Shown: positions 32,588-42,466, counted from the stretch's first letter. The stretch: 64,000 bases of DNA from Nitrospirota bacterium (GCA_030684575.1 JAUXVD010000008.1:124001-188000); one strand, 5' to 3'. Notes: generated by a model from the letters alone, not told the origin. Numbers and translations: made by a program.

Positions 32588-32782
32588 TTACAGCGTGCCG
32601 GTCTCGTCCTCTTGCTCCAACGAGTCGGGAAGCGAGCTGTCCATTGTGAGGTCGGGACCTGGAATGCGATAGCGGTCGGTTGCCCAGGCGCCGAGGTCGA
32701 TCAATTGGCATCGTTCAGAGCAGAAGGGGCGCCAGGTATTGCCTTCCCACGTGGTGGGTTGGTGACAGAGGGGGCAGGTCAT
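32588..32782 (-). CDS. yacG: YacG-type zinc-finger protein (DNA gyrase inhibitor family)
   Basis: The 64-residue protein has the YacG four-cysteine zinc finger (CPLCHQPT and [14 protein letters not shown]), and then the conserved RYRIPG segment and an acidic tail. In E. coli YacG binds gyrase and inhibits its activity. It appears to be a stand-alone gene between an alcohol dehydrogenase and a PilZ gene. Confidence 0.88.
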   Translation of the reverse strand: MTCPLCHQPTTWEGNTWRPFCSERCQLIDLGAWATDRYRIPGPDLTMDSSLPDSLEQEDETGTL

Positions 32783-32824
32783 GTCCGGCAGTATATCATG
32801 CCAAATCTGAGAATCGGTCAGCGG

Positions 32825-33160
32825 TTAACTCGGCTGGATCTGTGGCGGTGCGGTGATTTGCAGTAATCGGTGCAAGCGGCGCTGATCGATTTCCGAGAGG
32901 CCGAGAAATTCGACGCCAAATTCCCCGCCTTCACTCCAACGTACTGCGGCGGACTCGATCGTGATCGGTGAGCCTAAATCGGTGGCTCTGATGAGGATTC
33001 GCACGGCTATCCCGCGCTGAACCGACGACATGCTGGTGACGGCGCATCCTCTGGCGGATAGATCGAACATCGTGCCTTCGCGGATCTCCGTCTTGTTCGT
33101 GCTGGAGAAGAAGACCTGCATGTCAACGGGGACTCGTGGATATTCGCGGCACTCAATCAT
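32825..33160 (-). CDS. Single PilZ-domain protein
   Basis: The 111-residue protein is one PilZ domain with the c-di-GMP-binding elements: R-x3-R at the start (CREYPRVP) and D-x-S-x2-G (DLSARGCAV), then the strand-rich body ending in GVEFLGLS. The binding residues are intact, so it is expected to bind c-di-GMP. What it controls is unknown. Confidence 0.85.
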   Translation of the reverse strand: MIECREYPRVPVDMQVFFSSTNKTEIREGTMFDLSARGCAVTSMSSVQRGIAVRILIRATDLGSPITIESAAVRWSEGGEFGVEFLGLSEIDQRRLHRLLQITAPPQIQPS

Positions 33161-33316
33161 GCGGGACTCCTTCCGGTCTGTGGTTCCTCAGCACGGTTGC
33201 CAGGATGTACTCAGGCTAGTGTAGCAATCCCCGACCTGAGGTAAAGCAAATCATGGAAATGTGATGGCAGATGGCCTGAGGAAAGACGCTCACGAACGGG
33301 AGAAACCGACTGCCTG

Positions 33317-35011
33317 CTACCGGGACGGTTGCGCCTTTTCGATCTTGGCCCAGGCATCTTTCAGCGACACCGTGCGATTAAAGATCGGTGCCTCAGCCGT
33401 TGAATCTAGGTCGGTACAGAAGTATCCAAGACGCTCGAATTGGTATCGAGTGCCAGGCGTTGTTTGCCGTAAACTCGGCTCGACGAGGCAGTTTGTGATT
33501 CGCTCCAATGAAGCGGGGTTCAGATAGGTCGTCCAATCATGATCCGGCGGCACTTTTGCCAGGTCGGTCACCAACAAAGAATTATAGAGGCGGACTTCGG
33601 CTTTCACGGCATGGGCTGCGGAGACCCAATGGATGGTGGCTTTGACTTTACGCTGTTCCTGGGAGGCGCCGCTCATGGTGGTGGGGTCGTAGGTGCAATG
33701 GAGTTCCGTGATCTCGCCGGTCTGCGGATCTTTCGTCACCCCGACGCATTTAATGATGTAGGCGTACCGGAGCCGTACTTCGCGTCCTGGCGCGAGCCGG
33801 AAAAATTGCTTGGGTGGATCTTCACGGAAATCGTCTTGCTCAATGTAGAGGATGCGAGACAAGGGGACTTTCCGCCTCCCCGCCGCGGGATCTTCCGGAT
33901 TATTGATGGCCTCCAGTTCTTCTGACTGGTTCTCGGGATAGTTGTCGAGGATGATTTTAAGCGGTCGCAAGACCGCCATGACTCTGGGCGATCGTGTATT
34001 CAGGTCTTCGCGAACGAAGTGTTCGAGCAGCTGCATCTCGACGGTGGCCTCGCGTTTGGCGACGCCGATATGGTCACAGAATACCCGAATCGCTTCCGGC
34101 GTATAGCCGCGGCGGCGGAGGCCTTTGATCGTCGGCAATCGTGGGTCGTCCCATCCCGTCACGAGCTTCTTGCTGACCAACTCAAGCAGCTTCCGCTTAC
34201 TCATGACGGTATAGGTCAGGTTCAAACGGGCAAACTCGATCTGCCGTGGTCGGCAGGGTGCGTCAGACTGTTCGACCACCCAATTGTAGAGCGGCCGGTG
34301 ATCTTCGAACTCCAAGGTGCAGATGGAGTGCGTGATCCCTTCAAGTGCGTCCGAAAGGGGATGCGCATAGTCGTAGGCCGGGTACAGGCACCAGGCGTTT
34401 CCGGTTCGATAATGCGTCGCATGTCTAATGCGGTAGAGGACTGGGTCGCGCAGGTTGATATTGGGCGAGGACATGTCGATTTTGGCTCGGAGGGTATGGG
34501 TTCCGTCGGCGAATTCTCCGGCTCGCATACGTCGAAAGAGGTCAAGGTTTTCCTCGACGGAGCGGGTGCGAGAAGGGCTATTTTTGCCGGGTTCTGTGAG
34601 AGTGCCGCGATAGCTACGCATGTCTTCAGCCGTCAACGTGTCGACGTAGGCGAGGTCTTTCTGGATCAGTCTCACGGCAAATTCGTAGAGTCGCTCGAAG
34701 TAATCCGAGGCGAAAAACATCTTCTCGTGCCAGTCGAACCCCAGCCATCGGACGTCGTCTTGAATGGCCTGAACATACTCAGGATCTTCGGTGGTCGGGT
34801 TAGTATCGTCGAATCGCAGGTGGCAGATGCCGTCCGGGGTATCCTGTGCCAAGCCGAAGTTCAGGCAAATAGATTTCGCATGGCCGATATGGAGGTAACC
34901 GTTCGGTTCAGGTGGAAAGCGCGTGACCACTCGGCTGCCATGTTTGCCGGTAGCGAGATCGGTGGTCACAATTTCGCGAATAAAGTTCGAAGCACCAGAC
35001 TGGTCAGACAT
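33317..35011 (-). CDS. glnS: Glutamine--tRNA ligase
   Basis: The 564-residue protein has the GlnRS signature motifs: [20 protein letters not shown] near residue 35, the RFDDTNP motif, and [10 protein letters not shown] near 270. It has the two beta-barrel anticodon-binding domains that distinguish GlnRS from bacterial GluRS ([27 protein letters not shown] region, then [11 protein letters not shown]). It charges tRNA-Gln directly, so the GatCAB transamidation route should not be required for Gln. The start at 35011 follows the family length; an upstream start at 35050 would add 13 residues. Confidence 0.94.
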   Translation of the reverse strand: MSDQSGASNFIREIVTTDLATGKHGSRVVTRFPPEPNGYLHIGHAKSICLNFGLAQDTPDGICHLRFDDTNPTTEDPEYVQAIQDDVRWLGFDWHEKMFFASDYFERLYEFAVRLIQKDLAYVDTLTAEDMRSYRGTLTEPGKNSPSRTRSVEENLDLFRRMRAGEFADGTHTLRAKIDMSSPNINLRDPVLYRIRHATHYRTGNAWCLYPAYDYAHPLSDALEGITHSICTLEFEDHRPLYNWVVEQSDAPCRPRQIEFARLNLTYTVMSKRKLLELVSKKLVTGWDDPRLPTIKGLRRRGYTPEAIRVFCDHIGVAKREATVEMQLLEHFVREDLNTRSPRVMAVLRPLKIILDNYPENQSEELEAINNPEDPAAGRRKVPLSRILYIEQDDFREDPPKQFFRLAPGREVRLRYAYIIKCVGVTKDPQTGEITELHCTYDPTTMSGASQEQRKVKATIHWVSAAHAVKAEVRLYNSLLVTDLAKVPPDHDWTTYLNPASLERITNCLVEPSLRQTTPGTRYQFERLGYFCTDLDSTAEAPIFNRTVSLKDAWAKIEKAQPSR

Positions 35012-35130
35012 GCGAGGTCGTTGACTCCTGGAGATACGTGAACAAATCACCGCGGCTGTTCTACCATAAGAACGGTACAGGGGAGAAGGCCTTACGCGCC
35101 TGAGCAGGACGAGAGGGATATGGGTACGTT

Positions 35131-35544
35131 CTATGCGGTTTGATGAGTGGGCATCTGCATCACACTGAAGTCTTTCTGCGCGATGAGATGCCCTTCCATG
35201 CGCAGACGAAATTCATAACGCCCGGGGGCAGGGAAGACCAGAGATGGAATATTGATTCCAAAGTCTGAAATTTGAAGGCGGTCAGCGATCGCGATATTCG
35301 GGAGGGCCGCCCGGCAGACGAGTTGTTCGGTGTTGAGGTAAATCAAATCGATGTCGAAGTGATAGGTCCCTTCGGCGTCGGTGAGGCAGAAATACAGCCC
35401 CATTTGGGAATGTTGGAAGGGAAAACTCACAGCCTGTAGATGGGTGAAGAGGCCGATGAGGCTCTTTTTCCTGGTGACGCTGTCCTCAATGACCTGATCG
35501 CAGACCAGGAAGGCTTGCACGCTCGGTTTCATGATATCCGACAT
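35131..35544 (-). CDS. DUF6941-like conserved hypothetical protein
   Basis: The 137-residue protein opens with [28 protein letters not shown] and has a beta-sandwich-like body ([33 protein letters not shown]). This matches the layout of DUF6941 proteins, which have no known function. It is cytoplasmic, with no signal peptide. It is transcribed in the same direction as glnS but 120 bp upstream of it. Confidence 0.6.
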   Translation of the reverse strand: MSDIMKPSVQAFLVCDQVIEDSVTRKKSLIGLFTHLQAVSFPFQHSQMGLYFCLTDAEGTYHFDIDLIYLNTEQLVCRAALPNIAIADRLQISDFGINIPSLVFPAPGRYEFRLRMEGHLIAQKDFSVMQMPTHQTA

Positions 35545-35685
35545 GCCTTGATTGTACGGAAGTTTTTCCGCTTGTCAAAAAAGATGCATGTTCTAGCAAG
35601 CGATCGAGGTGGTGTGAGTGGCCCAGTTCTTGATCGATTGGAGGCGGAAACGTGTGAGTTGAGGCTGCGGTGTTTGGGGAATGGA

Positions 35686-36228
35686 CTACCCGATTGTGGC
35701 TGCACCGCCGCGGCTTTCCGCGACATTGCCAAATAGGGTGAGGCCCGTGCCGATGCGGCAGTAGTGCGGGCTGACGGTCACTAATTCTCCGGTATGGGCA
35801 TTGAAGTGGCCTACGGTAATGCGGATCTTTCTTTTCTGGATGAGGCAGGCCTCGAACACCGTGCGTTCAGTCGTTCGGTCTGTGACGGTGACTGAAGGGG
35901 GGCTGTCCAGGGTGGTCTCGTCGCCGGCCTGTACCGTAACGGTGAAGCGGGCTGCACTATGCGCCGACAATACATTCCGTCGAATGTGACCGACCCGGGT
36001 CCCCTGGTCATCATAGAAGTCCATGGTCAGGAGCAGGGTAAAGGGATCGGGCTGCAGCTCCAGCACCACCTGCTCCTTCTTTTGGAGTTTAATGACGCCG
36101 TTCGTGTTTCGAAACACGTTTGAGCCAAGGTGGAGCTCAAGGCCCTGTTCAGGCTTTTCGAGGTCGATCAGTTCAGGGGAGTCTGTGATGCCGATAGATT
36201 TGGTTTTGGCTTGGAGCGGGTTGTTCAT
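35686..36228 (-). CDS. Hypothetical beta-rich protein
   Basis: I do not recognise this 180-residue product. It has alternating hydrophobic strands (VVLELQPDPFTLLLTMDFYD, ARFTVTVQAGDE, IRITVGHFNAHTGELV) and looks like an all-beta domain. The start at 36228 (MNNPLQ) is chosen over the longer frame, which reads through a Ser/Arg-rich leader. It is upstream of the DUF6941-like gene on the same strand and might share a promoter with it. Confidence 0.55.
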   Translation of the reverse strand: MNNPLQAKTKSIGITDSPELIDLEKPEQGLELHLGSNVFRNTNGVIKLQKKEQVVLELQPDPFTLLLTMDFYDDQGTRVGHIRRNVLSAHSAARFTVTVQAGDETTLDSPPSVTVTDRTTERTVFEACLIQKRKIRITVGHFNAHTGELVTVSPHYCRIGTGLTLFGNVAESRGGAATIG

Positions 36229-36457
36229 GTTCCACCATGAGTCTGTCGAGAGGAAGAGGGGGGCGACGACCGAAGAATCCCCTTTCTCAGAGACCCGCCG
36301 CACGTATTTTCCGCAAGGTAGGCTATGCCACCGTCCCTGTCAAGTTGCTGGTGAAGCCACGCTGGAACTGTCTGAGTCCTACTCGAAATTATCAGGAATT
36401 GAAAAGTGAAAAGCCCCTGTGCTACTGTTGCCGTTCGATTCCATGTTGTTGATGTCT

Positions 36458-36535
36458 GGTCCCATCGTCTAGCCTGGCCTAGGACGGAGCCCTCTCAAGG
36501 CTTAAACACGGGTTCAAATCCCGTTGGGACCACCA
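36458..36535 (+). tRNA. tRNA-Glu (anticodon CTC)
   Basis: The 78-nt gene has acceptor GGTCCCA/TGGGACC, discriminator A and an encoded CCA. The D arm is ATCGTCTAGCCTGG, and the anticodon loop CTCTCAA gives CTC, which reads GAG. The T arm is GGGTTCAAATCCC. The 278 bp that follow to the next gene hold nothing I can identify. Confidence 0.93.
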
Positions 36536-36813
36536 CATTCGCTGTTCTTCAGTTTCTCCCCTCTATGGGTGATGACCATTGGGTTGATCCTCAACCAGGT
36601 CATCGCATACCTGCTCTCATTCGTACGCTTCTCCGTCAAGGAATGATCGTTCTCGTTAACGGCGTGCCTGGTATCGGCTGCATTTCGCATCGACATATGT
36701 TCGCATTTTGGTGAACTTCGAATGGGGCAGGGGAACCTCCTGACCAGGGTGACGATTGTGCCGGAACGTTTTCCTCGTGGACCGTCTCAGACGCGGGAGA
36801 GGGATACGTAGGA

Positions 36814-37881
36814 TCAGGACTCGTTTATTTTAGAGGGGGAGGTCAACGCCATGCGGTTTGGAAGAAACGCTGAAACGCCTGACAGCCAACCTTCGAATTC
36901 GAGTTCAGTTTTACGAGTGACATCAATCAGGCGAGGAAGAAGTAGGGGATTGGAAGAACGGCTCACAAGTTGCGGGTTACCTGTCGTGGCAGACACGATG
37001 CCAGCCTCCTTCAACCAGGCGAGATGTCTAGGGTCAAATGAATTGCCAGGATAGCAAAAATGAAGAGGGCGAGCATCATGGGGCCTCATGCTGGATATCG
37101 CGCTGGCGTTGTCGTGCAGCTCTCTGAGGAAGGATGCCTTTTCAGTCGGGGCTTGATGTCTATGCGTGTGCAGTTGCACGCTCACCAGCGTGCTATCTAA
37201 AGACCCCACCTCTTCAGGTGTCATATTCGTGAGTATTCGCCGACCGACAAGGTCATCATAGTCGATACCGAGCCGTTCTGCTAAGACTCTTGCCAACGCA
37301 TCCTTCTGTTCTGTGCCTAAATTGTTATCCCGCGTGTACTGTTCTATCTGTTTGAAGAGGGCTAGTCGCAGGGGGGCGTTGTTGTTTTTTAGAAATATTT
37401 GATGCCGATCTGCAGTCAACCCATCGGTATCGAGTATTTGTCCTTCCCCTTTCCACAAAATGTACAAGATCATTGGTGAAAAAACTGGGAGCCTCAACTT
37501 GCAGTAATATGTCGTCAGATATAACGTGGCAGGATAACCGAACTCCTTGAGGAGTGGGGCTCCGAGCTTAAAGAAGTCGTAAAATCCATCGTCAAACGTT
37601 ATGGCGACACTTTTCGGAGGCAGCTGGCCATCCTTCAGTAATTGAAGCCCTACCTCTAAGGGAAGAACAGTATAGTTCTGTTCCTTCATGAGCATAAACC
37701 GTTTGCGGAGATGTTCAGGAGACACATATAAGTTTGATGCGACATGCTCGTCATCGAGCGAAATCCCGTGATAGCAGAGCACCAACAGGCGATTCCGTCT
37801 CCATCGACTTCGAGAGACGATCGAGGAAATCCCCAAGTGCTTAGAAAGCATTAGCGAAATGAGTTTTACCTCTCTAAGCAT
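36814..37881 (-). CDS. Polysaccharide deacetylase (NodB-like) family protein
   Basis: The 355-residue protein has the NodB motif 1 AITFDDGFYDF (metal and base aspartates) and LCYHGIS upstream of it. Later motifs VSVQLHTHRHQ (the H-x3-H metal site) and CYPGNSFDPRH follow. It should remove acetyl groups from a glycan. The protein is richer in Asn, Lys and Ile, and its DNA is visibly lower in GC than the neighbours, so it may have been acquired recently. There is no N-terminal signal peptide; the hydrophobic segment at 31-42 is the first strand. It is isolated from other sugar genes. Confidence 0.82.
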   Translation of the reverse strand: MLREVKLISLMLSKHLGISSIVSRSRWRRNRLLVLCYHGISLDDEHVASNLYVSPEHLRKRFMLMKEQNYTVLPLEVGLQLLKDGQLPPKSVAITFDDGFYDFFKLGAPLLKEFGYPATLYLTTYYCKLRLPVFSPMILYILWKGEGQILDTDGLTADRHQIFLKNNNAPLRLALFKQIEQYTRDNNLGTEQKDALARVLAERLGIDYDDLVGRRILTNMTPEEVGSLDSTLVSVQLHTHRHQAPTEKASFLRELHDNASAISSMRPHDARPLHFCYPGNSFDPRHLAWLKEAGIVSATTGNPQLVSRSSNPLLLPRLIDVTRKTELEFEGWLSGVSAFLPNRMALTSPSKINES

Positions 37882-38035
37882 TGGAGTCTTCCCGTCTCGT
37901 CGAGAGAGGTGACATCGATTGTGCGGTCAGATTTCCGAGCTGCGTACGGGTAGTCCTGCAGTTGCGTGCGTATGCTGACTTGGGCCGTGCGGGCATAGAC
38001 TTATGAGCGGGCACATACTTCCTACTCCAGGGTAT

Positions 38036-38181
38036 TTACCCAGTTTCCCTTGCAGGGTACGCCTCGGGGTCTTGTCCGGTCAACTTGATTATGTGCAGGA
38101 TCAATGTGGTCCCGAACAGGTTGATCAAGCCGCTGGCCAGGGGCGCAGGATCGTCGCAACGACGGGGAGAATATAATTCAT
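38036..38181 (-). pseudogene. Frameshifted small membrane-protein gene
   Basis: An ATG at 38181 with a perfect AGGAGG five bases upstream begins MNYILPVVATILRP, then meets a stop at 38125. If one C is added in the CCCC run at about 38141-38144, the frame continues as LASGLINLFGTTLILHIIKLTGQDPEAYPA and ends in TAA at 38036, giving a ~48-residue hydrophobic protein. The ideal ribosome site and the protein-like continuation argue for a real gene damaged by a 1-bp deletion, or for a sequencing error in a homopolymer. Confidence 0.5.
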
Positions 38182-38758
38182 AGGTTCCTCCTGGCCATGA
38201 AGTTGTGCAGGCTGAAAAGCAAGAACAGGGCCGATAGGTTGTGATGGCAGGTCATTGCCAAATCATCGAATAGTTGGGTAGGTTCTGCGTAGAAGATTAG
38301 GTAGGCCAAAAAATTGAGTGCGAGTTGTGCGAGTAGTCAGTGCGCGGACACACGGAGTTTGCGCCGGCGCACGTGGGAGCCACGGCCGCACGGCTTGATG
38401 GGCACGTAATATTCCAAGCATTGTCCGCGTAAGGGGTCCCCTCCGGGCGACCGGAGGCAGGGAGTTGTTGGCATGACATGGTTTCGTCTCCTGGGGGGTG
38501 GTCGAGGCTGGCGGCGGTTCGGGGTGCATATCTTATGAGGTCGTTGAATCGACCTCTCGATCCTTCAAAGTCTTGTTGATCTTGCGCGCTGTTCACCTCC
38601 GGCAGTTGTCGCGGCTCAAGGGATAAGTCCTGCATGCTCAGGCATGCAAGGGCGGCGAGGGGCATCTTGGGCTGCAACTTCGTTGACGCCTCTATCGCCG
38701 GTTGTGTATAAAGAATGCGCCGTTCCTCTATTCATCTCTATGGTAGGTAGACTCTCCT
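38182..38758 (+). other. Stretch without a supported gene
   Basis: Several short open frames exist on the minus strand (for example 38297-38677), but their products are rich in Pro, Arg, Ser and Cys and overlap each other in different frames, and I see no family resemblance. No tRNA or clear terminator was seen. The last 50 bp must contain the promoter of the DHS-like gene. Confidence 0.4.
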
Positions 38759-39865
38759 ATGGGTGCACGCGAATTCCGTGATGGGGCGCAAGATGGACTC
38801 GAAGCGCTTGAACCTCTCGACCCGGAACAGATCGGGTCGTTCGACGGCCTGCTGACCGCCATGCGAAAGACCGCCTTCGGGGGCCGCCGCTTGGGCGAAG
38901 CCTACGAAGTGCTTTGGGCGATGATCGAGGATCCCGACTGCTTCGTCGTGTTGACGCTGTCGGGGGCGATGACCATCGCCAAAATGGGCAAGATCATCAG
39001 CGCCATGATCGACCATGGGATGGTGCAATGTGTGGTCTCGACCGGTGCGTTGATCGCCCATGGGTTGAGTGAATCGGTCGGTAAAACGCATTATCGACAC
39101 CATCCGTCGATGTCAGACGAAGAACTATTCAAAAAGGGCTACAATCGGGTCTACGACACATTGGAGATGGAGTCCAACCTGAATTATGTGGAGCAGGTCG
39201 TCTCCCAGACGATGAAGCGGGTGAAGCCTGACCAGAATCTTTCCTCCGAAATTCTCACACGTGAATTGGGGCAAACGCTTGCGGAAGATTATGAGGGTGC
39301 GGGCATTCTCAAAAGCGCCTATGTGAACAAAGTCCCCGTCTTCATTCCTGCCTTTACCGACTCCGAGATGGGACTGGATGTCGGAACGTGGGCCATGGGC
39401 CGCGAGCTTGAGCAGGCTCGCGCAAAGCTGCAAGGGCGCAGCGATCTTGACGTGCTGCGGGCGATTCATGTCGCCTATCCCTCCTTCAATCCTTATCTCG
39501 ATCTGAACAGCTATGCGAGCCATATTGTGTCGGCCAAAAAACTGGGGATCTTTACGATTGGCGGGGGCGTGCCGCGTAATTGGGCGCAACAGGTCGGCCC
39601 CTACATCGAGATCAGCAATTCACGGCTTGGGCTCAATGTTCAGCCGCCTCGTTTCCAGTACGGTGTGCGTATCTGTCCGGAGCCGGACTATTGGGGCGGG
39701 TTGAGCGGCTGTACCTACCAGGAAGGTATTTCCTGGGGCAAGTTTGTGCCGCCGGAAGAAGGCGGGCGCTTTGCCGAAGTCTTGAGCGATGCCACGGTCG
39801 TCTGGCCTCTTCTCATGGTGGCATTGCTGGAGCGCGCCAAAGCAAAACGCGCGCTACGCACATGA
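38759..39865 (+). CDS. Deoxyhypusine synthase-like protein (possible homospermidine synthase)
   Basis: The 368-residue protein matches the deoxyhypusine synthase family: LTLSGAMTIAKMGKIIS, VQCVVSTGALIAHGL, an NAD-binding half and GGGVPRNWAQQ. The catalytic lysine is in the C-terminal SWGKF, and DATVVWPLLMVALLE follows. In eukaryotes the enzyme moves the aminobutyl group of spermidine to eIF5A. Bacteria have no eIF5A, and bacterial members are thought to act on other polyamine acceptors, for instance as homospermidine synthases. Arginine decarboxylase and agmatinase genes 3-5 kb downstream support a polyamine role. The stop overlaps the next start (ATGA). Confidence 0.85.
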   Translation: MGAREFRDGAQDGLEALEPLDPEQIGSFDGLLTAMRKTAFGGRRLGEAYEVLWAMIEDPDCFVVLTLSGAMTIAKMGKIISAMIDHGMVQCVVSTGALIAHGLSESVGKTHYRHHPSMSDEELFKKGYNRVYDTLEMESNLNYVEQVVSQTMKRVKPDQNLSSEILTRELGQTLAEDYEGAGILKSAYVNKVPVFIPAFTDSEMGLDVGTWAMGRELEQARAKLQGRSDLDVLRAIHVAYPSFNPYLDLNSYASHIVSAKKLGIFTIGGGVPRNWAQQVGPYIEISNSRLGLNVQPPRFQYGVRICPEPDYWGGLSGCTYQEGISWGKFVPPEEGGRFAEVLSDATVVWPLLMVALLERAKAKRALRT

Positions 39866-40503
39866 CGAAGGCCTATCTTTTTCGCACAGTCGCCGCCCTG
39901 TCGTTGTTGGTAATTTTGTCCTCGACTCAAGTTCGTGCCGGATCTGCCACGGAGGATGGACGAGCCAGAGGGCGCGCTGACGCACCGATCACCTTGATCG
40001 AGTATTCCGACTTTACCTGTGGCTGGTGCGTGAAGTTCTTTCAGGCGACGTGGCCTCGGTTGCAAGCCAAGTATGTCGATACGGGCAAGGTGCGTTTCGT
40101 CTATCGAGACTATCCTCGAGCCGATCAGGGGGTCGGTGTTGAGGCAGCCGTGGCGGCACGTTGTGCCGGAGCCCAGGGAAAATATTGGCCGATGCATGAC
40201 CGGCTCTTTAGCCAGGGAGGCCGGCTGGACTCAGGGCTGTTCAAAGGGTACGCGAAGACGATTGGCTTGGAGCAGGCGTCGTTTGCGAAGTGTTTCGACG
40301 AGCGGCAATATCTCGAATCCATTTTCCAGGATCGTCAAGAAGCGAATCGGTGGGGATTTCATGGGACTCCCGGTTTTATTCTGACTCGGACGGTCGGTGG
40401 ACCGACCGAGAAAGAGCCGGCTATCGCGATCCCAGGCGCAGTTCCGTTCGAGGATTTTGCCGAGGAGATTGAGCGCATGTTGGCCACTGCCCCACGTCCC
40501 TAA
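39862..40503 (+). CDS. Periplasmic DsbA-family disulfide/thioredoxin-fold protein
   Basis: The 213-residue protein starts with a signal peptide (LFRTVAALSLLVILSSTQVRA) and has a DsbA/Thioredoxin_4 fold with the redox pair C53-G-W-C56 (YSDFTCGWCVKFF) and the cis-proline loop GTPGFILT. It probably oxidises or isomerises disulfides in the periplasm. The start overlaps the stop of the DHS-like gene by the ATGA arrangement; the open frame extends further upstream only as an antisense-free shadow of that gene. Confidence 0.85.
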   Translation: MTKAYLFRTVAALSLLVILSSTQVRAGSATEDGRARGRADAPITLIEYSDFTCGWCVKFFQATWPRLQAKYVDTGKVRFVYRDYPRADQGVGVEAAVAARCAGAQGKYWPMHDRLFSQGGRLDSGLFKGYAKTIGLEQASFAKCFDERQYLESIFQDRQEANRWGFHGTPGFILTRTVGGPTEKEPAIAIPGAVPFEDFAEEIERMLATAPRP

Positions 40504-40579
40504 GGAGCTCCTACGGAGCCTCATGGGACGACGGTGGTGACGCAGAACAGTCAGTCCATCACTCACGAAGGATTACCCG

Positions 40580-40849
40580 ATGTCTGTTACACAATCGTAT
40601 TGGTCTGTTCCGCAGCGCGCAGGGGAGCCAGCTTACTGGGTCTGTATGTCCTGCTTGTCAGAAGCCTTTCATCTCAAGGTGCCGATGCCGGATTGCCCGA
40701 CGTGTCACGGGGTCTCAACCTATGAGGCTTTCACGCTTGAGGCCATTCGCGATTGGGGCACAGAGGAGCTGATTGCCAAAGCCGGTATCGCCCAACAGAC
40801 GGCCAGCCTTGAGTCTGTTCCCACAGTATCGGGTCAGTCCGCCGACTAA
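40580..40849 (+). CDS. Small zinc-ribbon-like protein
   Basis: The 89-residue protein has two CxxC pairs, C42-x-x-C45-like in WVCMSCLSEAF and in MPDCPTCHGVS, which suggest a rubredoxin-like or zinc-ribbon fold. Nothing else is recognisable. AAGGA lies eight bases upstream of the ATG. It lies between the DsbA-like and aldehyde dehydrogenase genes on the same strand and is probably part of the same transcription unit. Confidence 0.65.
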   Translation: MSVTQSYWSVPQRAGEPAYWVCMSCLSEAFHLKVPMPDCPTCHGVSTYEAFTLEAIRDWGTEELIAKAGIAQQTASLESVPTVSGQSAD

Positions 40850-40876
40850 GTCTTCACCACCCTCGGAGCATTTTCC

Positions 40877-42316
40877 GTGCAGGGACCACGTCCATTTTTG
40901 ATTGGAGGCCTGTGGCGGCACGGGGAGACTGTCGCTCCCGTGAATAATCCCTATACAGGGCAGCGGCTCGCCGAGGTGTCGACCGCGAGTTCCGTCGATG
41001 CCGAGGCTGCGATCCAATCGACGGTCGATGCCGCTGTCGAGATGGCCGCCCTCCCGTCCCACGCCCGTTATCAGGCGCTACAAAAAATCGCAGGCGGGCT
41101 CTATGCCCGACGTGAGGAATTTGCCAGGCTGATGACGGCTGAAGCGGGCAAGCCGATCGCCGATGCGACGCGTGAGGTGAGCCGGGCCGTCCAGACATTC
41201 ACCATTGCGGCCGAAGAGGCGAGGCGCATTCCTGGCGAGGTGATCCCCCTCGACTGGACGCCAGGGACGGATTCCCATCTCGGCATTCTTCGCCGGGTTC
41301 CGATCGGTCCGGTACTCGGAATCACCCCCTTTAACTTTCCGCTGAACCTTGTCGCTCACAAGGTCGCGCCAGCGCTGGCCGCAGGCAATTCCATTCTCAT
41401 CAAGCCGGCGCCACAGACACCCCTCACTGCCTTACTGCTGGGCGAAGTCGTGCTGGAATCCGGGCTTCCTCCTGGCGCACTCAACGTCCTGCCCTGCGAC
41501 AACCGAGTGGCAGAACAGCTTGTCGTCGACCCTCGGTTCAAGCTTCTGAGTTTTACCGGGAGTGCGGCCGTGGGATGGATGTTGAAGGCCAAGTGCGGGA
41601 AGAAGAAGGTGGTATTAGAGCTCGGCGGGAACGCGGGCGTAATCGTGGAACCCGATGCCGATCTGGAGGTTGCCGCACAGCGTTGCGCAGCCGGTGGGTT
41701 CGGCTATGCCGGTCAGACCTGTATTTCCGTGCAGCGCATCTTGGTCCATCATTCTATTGCGGACCTGTTCACGACGAAACTGCTGTTACAGGTAGCGCGT
41801 CTCAAAGCCGGCGATCCAAGCGACCAGTCGACGGTGGTTGGCCCACTCATTGATTCGGCCGCGGCCCATCGTGTCGAGGCCTGGGTCGAGGAAGCCGTAT
41901 CGCAGGGGGCGCGAGTGCTGCTAGGCGGAAAACGGATGGGCTCGGTGGTGGAGGCGACGGTGCTTTCCCACGTGACGCCAACGATGAAAGTATCTTGTCA
42001 GGAGGTATTTGGACCGGTGGTGACCGTGACCCCCTATCGTCACTTCGACGAAGCGATCACGGCGCTCAACCAGTCAGACTATGGACTTCAGGCCGGGGTC
42101 TTTACTCAGAATGTGAATGCGATTTTTCATGCGTTTCGGCATCTTGAAGTCGGGGCGGTGCTGGCCAACGAGATTCCGACGTTCCGGGCCGATCACATGC
42201 CCTACGGGGGCGTCAAAGACTCGGGAATCGGTCGCGAAGGGGTCCAGGCCGCGATCGAGGACATGACCGAGCCCCGCATGCTGGTGTTAAATCTCAGGCC
42301 GCCCGTAGGGGCCTAA
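40877..42316 (+). CDS. Aldehyde dehydrogenase family protein
   Basis: The 479-residue protein has the standard ALDH elements: ITPFNFPLNLVAHKVAPALAAGN, KPAPQTP, FTGSAAVGW, the general base in LELGGNAG (about 248), and the nucleophile in GYAGQTCIS (about 282). The end (NEIPTFRADHMPYGGVKDSGIGREG) resembles glyceraldehyde-3-phosphate or lactaldehyde dehydrogenases. Its closeness to polyamine genes raises the possibility of an aminoaldehyde substrate, but the sequence does not establish it. The GTG start at 40877 has no strong ribosome site. Confidence 0.88.
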   Translation: MQGPRPFLIGGLWRHGETVAPVNNPYTGQRLAEVSTASSVDAEAAIQSTVDAAVEMAALPSHARYQALQKIAGGLYARREEFARLMTAEAGKPIADATREVSRAVQTFTIAAEEARRIPGEVIPLDWTPGTDSHLGILRRVPIGPVLGITPFNFPLNLVAHKVAPALAAGNSILIKPAPQTPLTALLLGEVVLESGLPPGALNVLPCDNRVAEQLVVDPRFKLLSFTGSAAVGWMLKAKCGKKKVVLELGGNAGVIVEPDADLEVAAQRCAAGGFGYAGQTCISVQRILVHHSIADLFTTKLLLQVARLKAGDPSDQSTVVGPLIDSAAAHRVEAWVEEAVSQGARVLLGGKRMGSVVEATVLSHVTPTMKVSCQEVFGPVVTVTPYRHFDEAITALNQSDYGLQAGVFTQNVNAIFHAFRHLEVGAVLANEIPTFRADHMPYGGVKDSGIGREGVQAAIEDMTEPRMLVLNLRPPVGA

Positions 42317-42466
42317 GGAAAAAAAACGTCGCGGGATATTGCGAAGCGGCGCCAATCTTGGTACAACAGCGACCCTGTGCTTATTAGAAGGCGCACTGTG
42401 GGCGCGCATCTCAGTCAGCCATGCGTCCGTCACCTAGTTGCTTGGATAACGTAAGGAGAAGAGACG

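Noticed and set aside
38297-38677. 126-residue minus-strand open frame in the gap before the DHS-like gene
   Set aside because: Pro/Ser/Cys-rich product overlapping another frame of similar quality; no ribosome site at its start and no recognisable domain.
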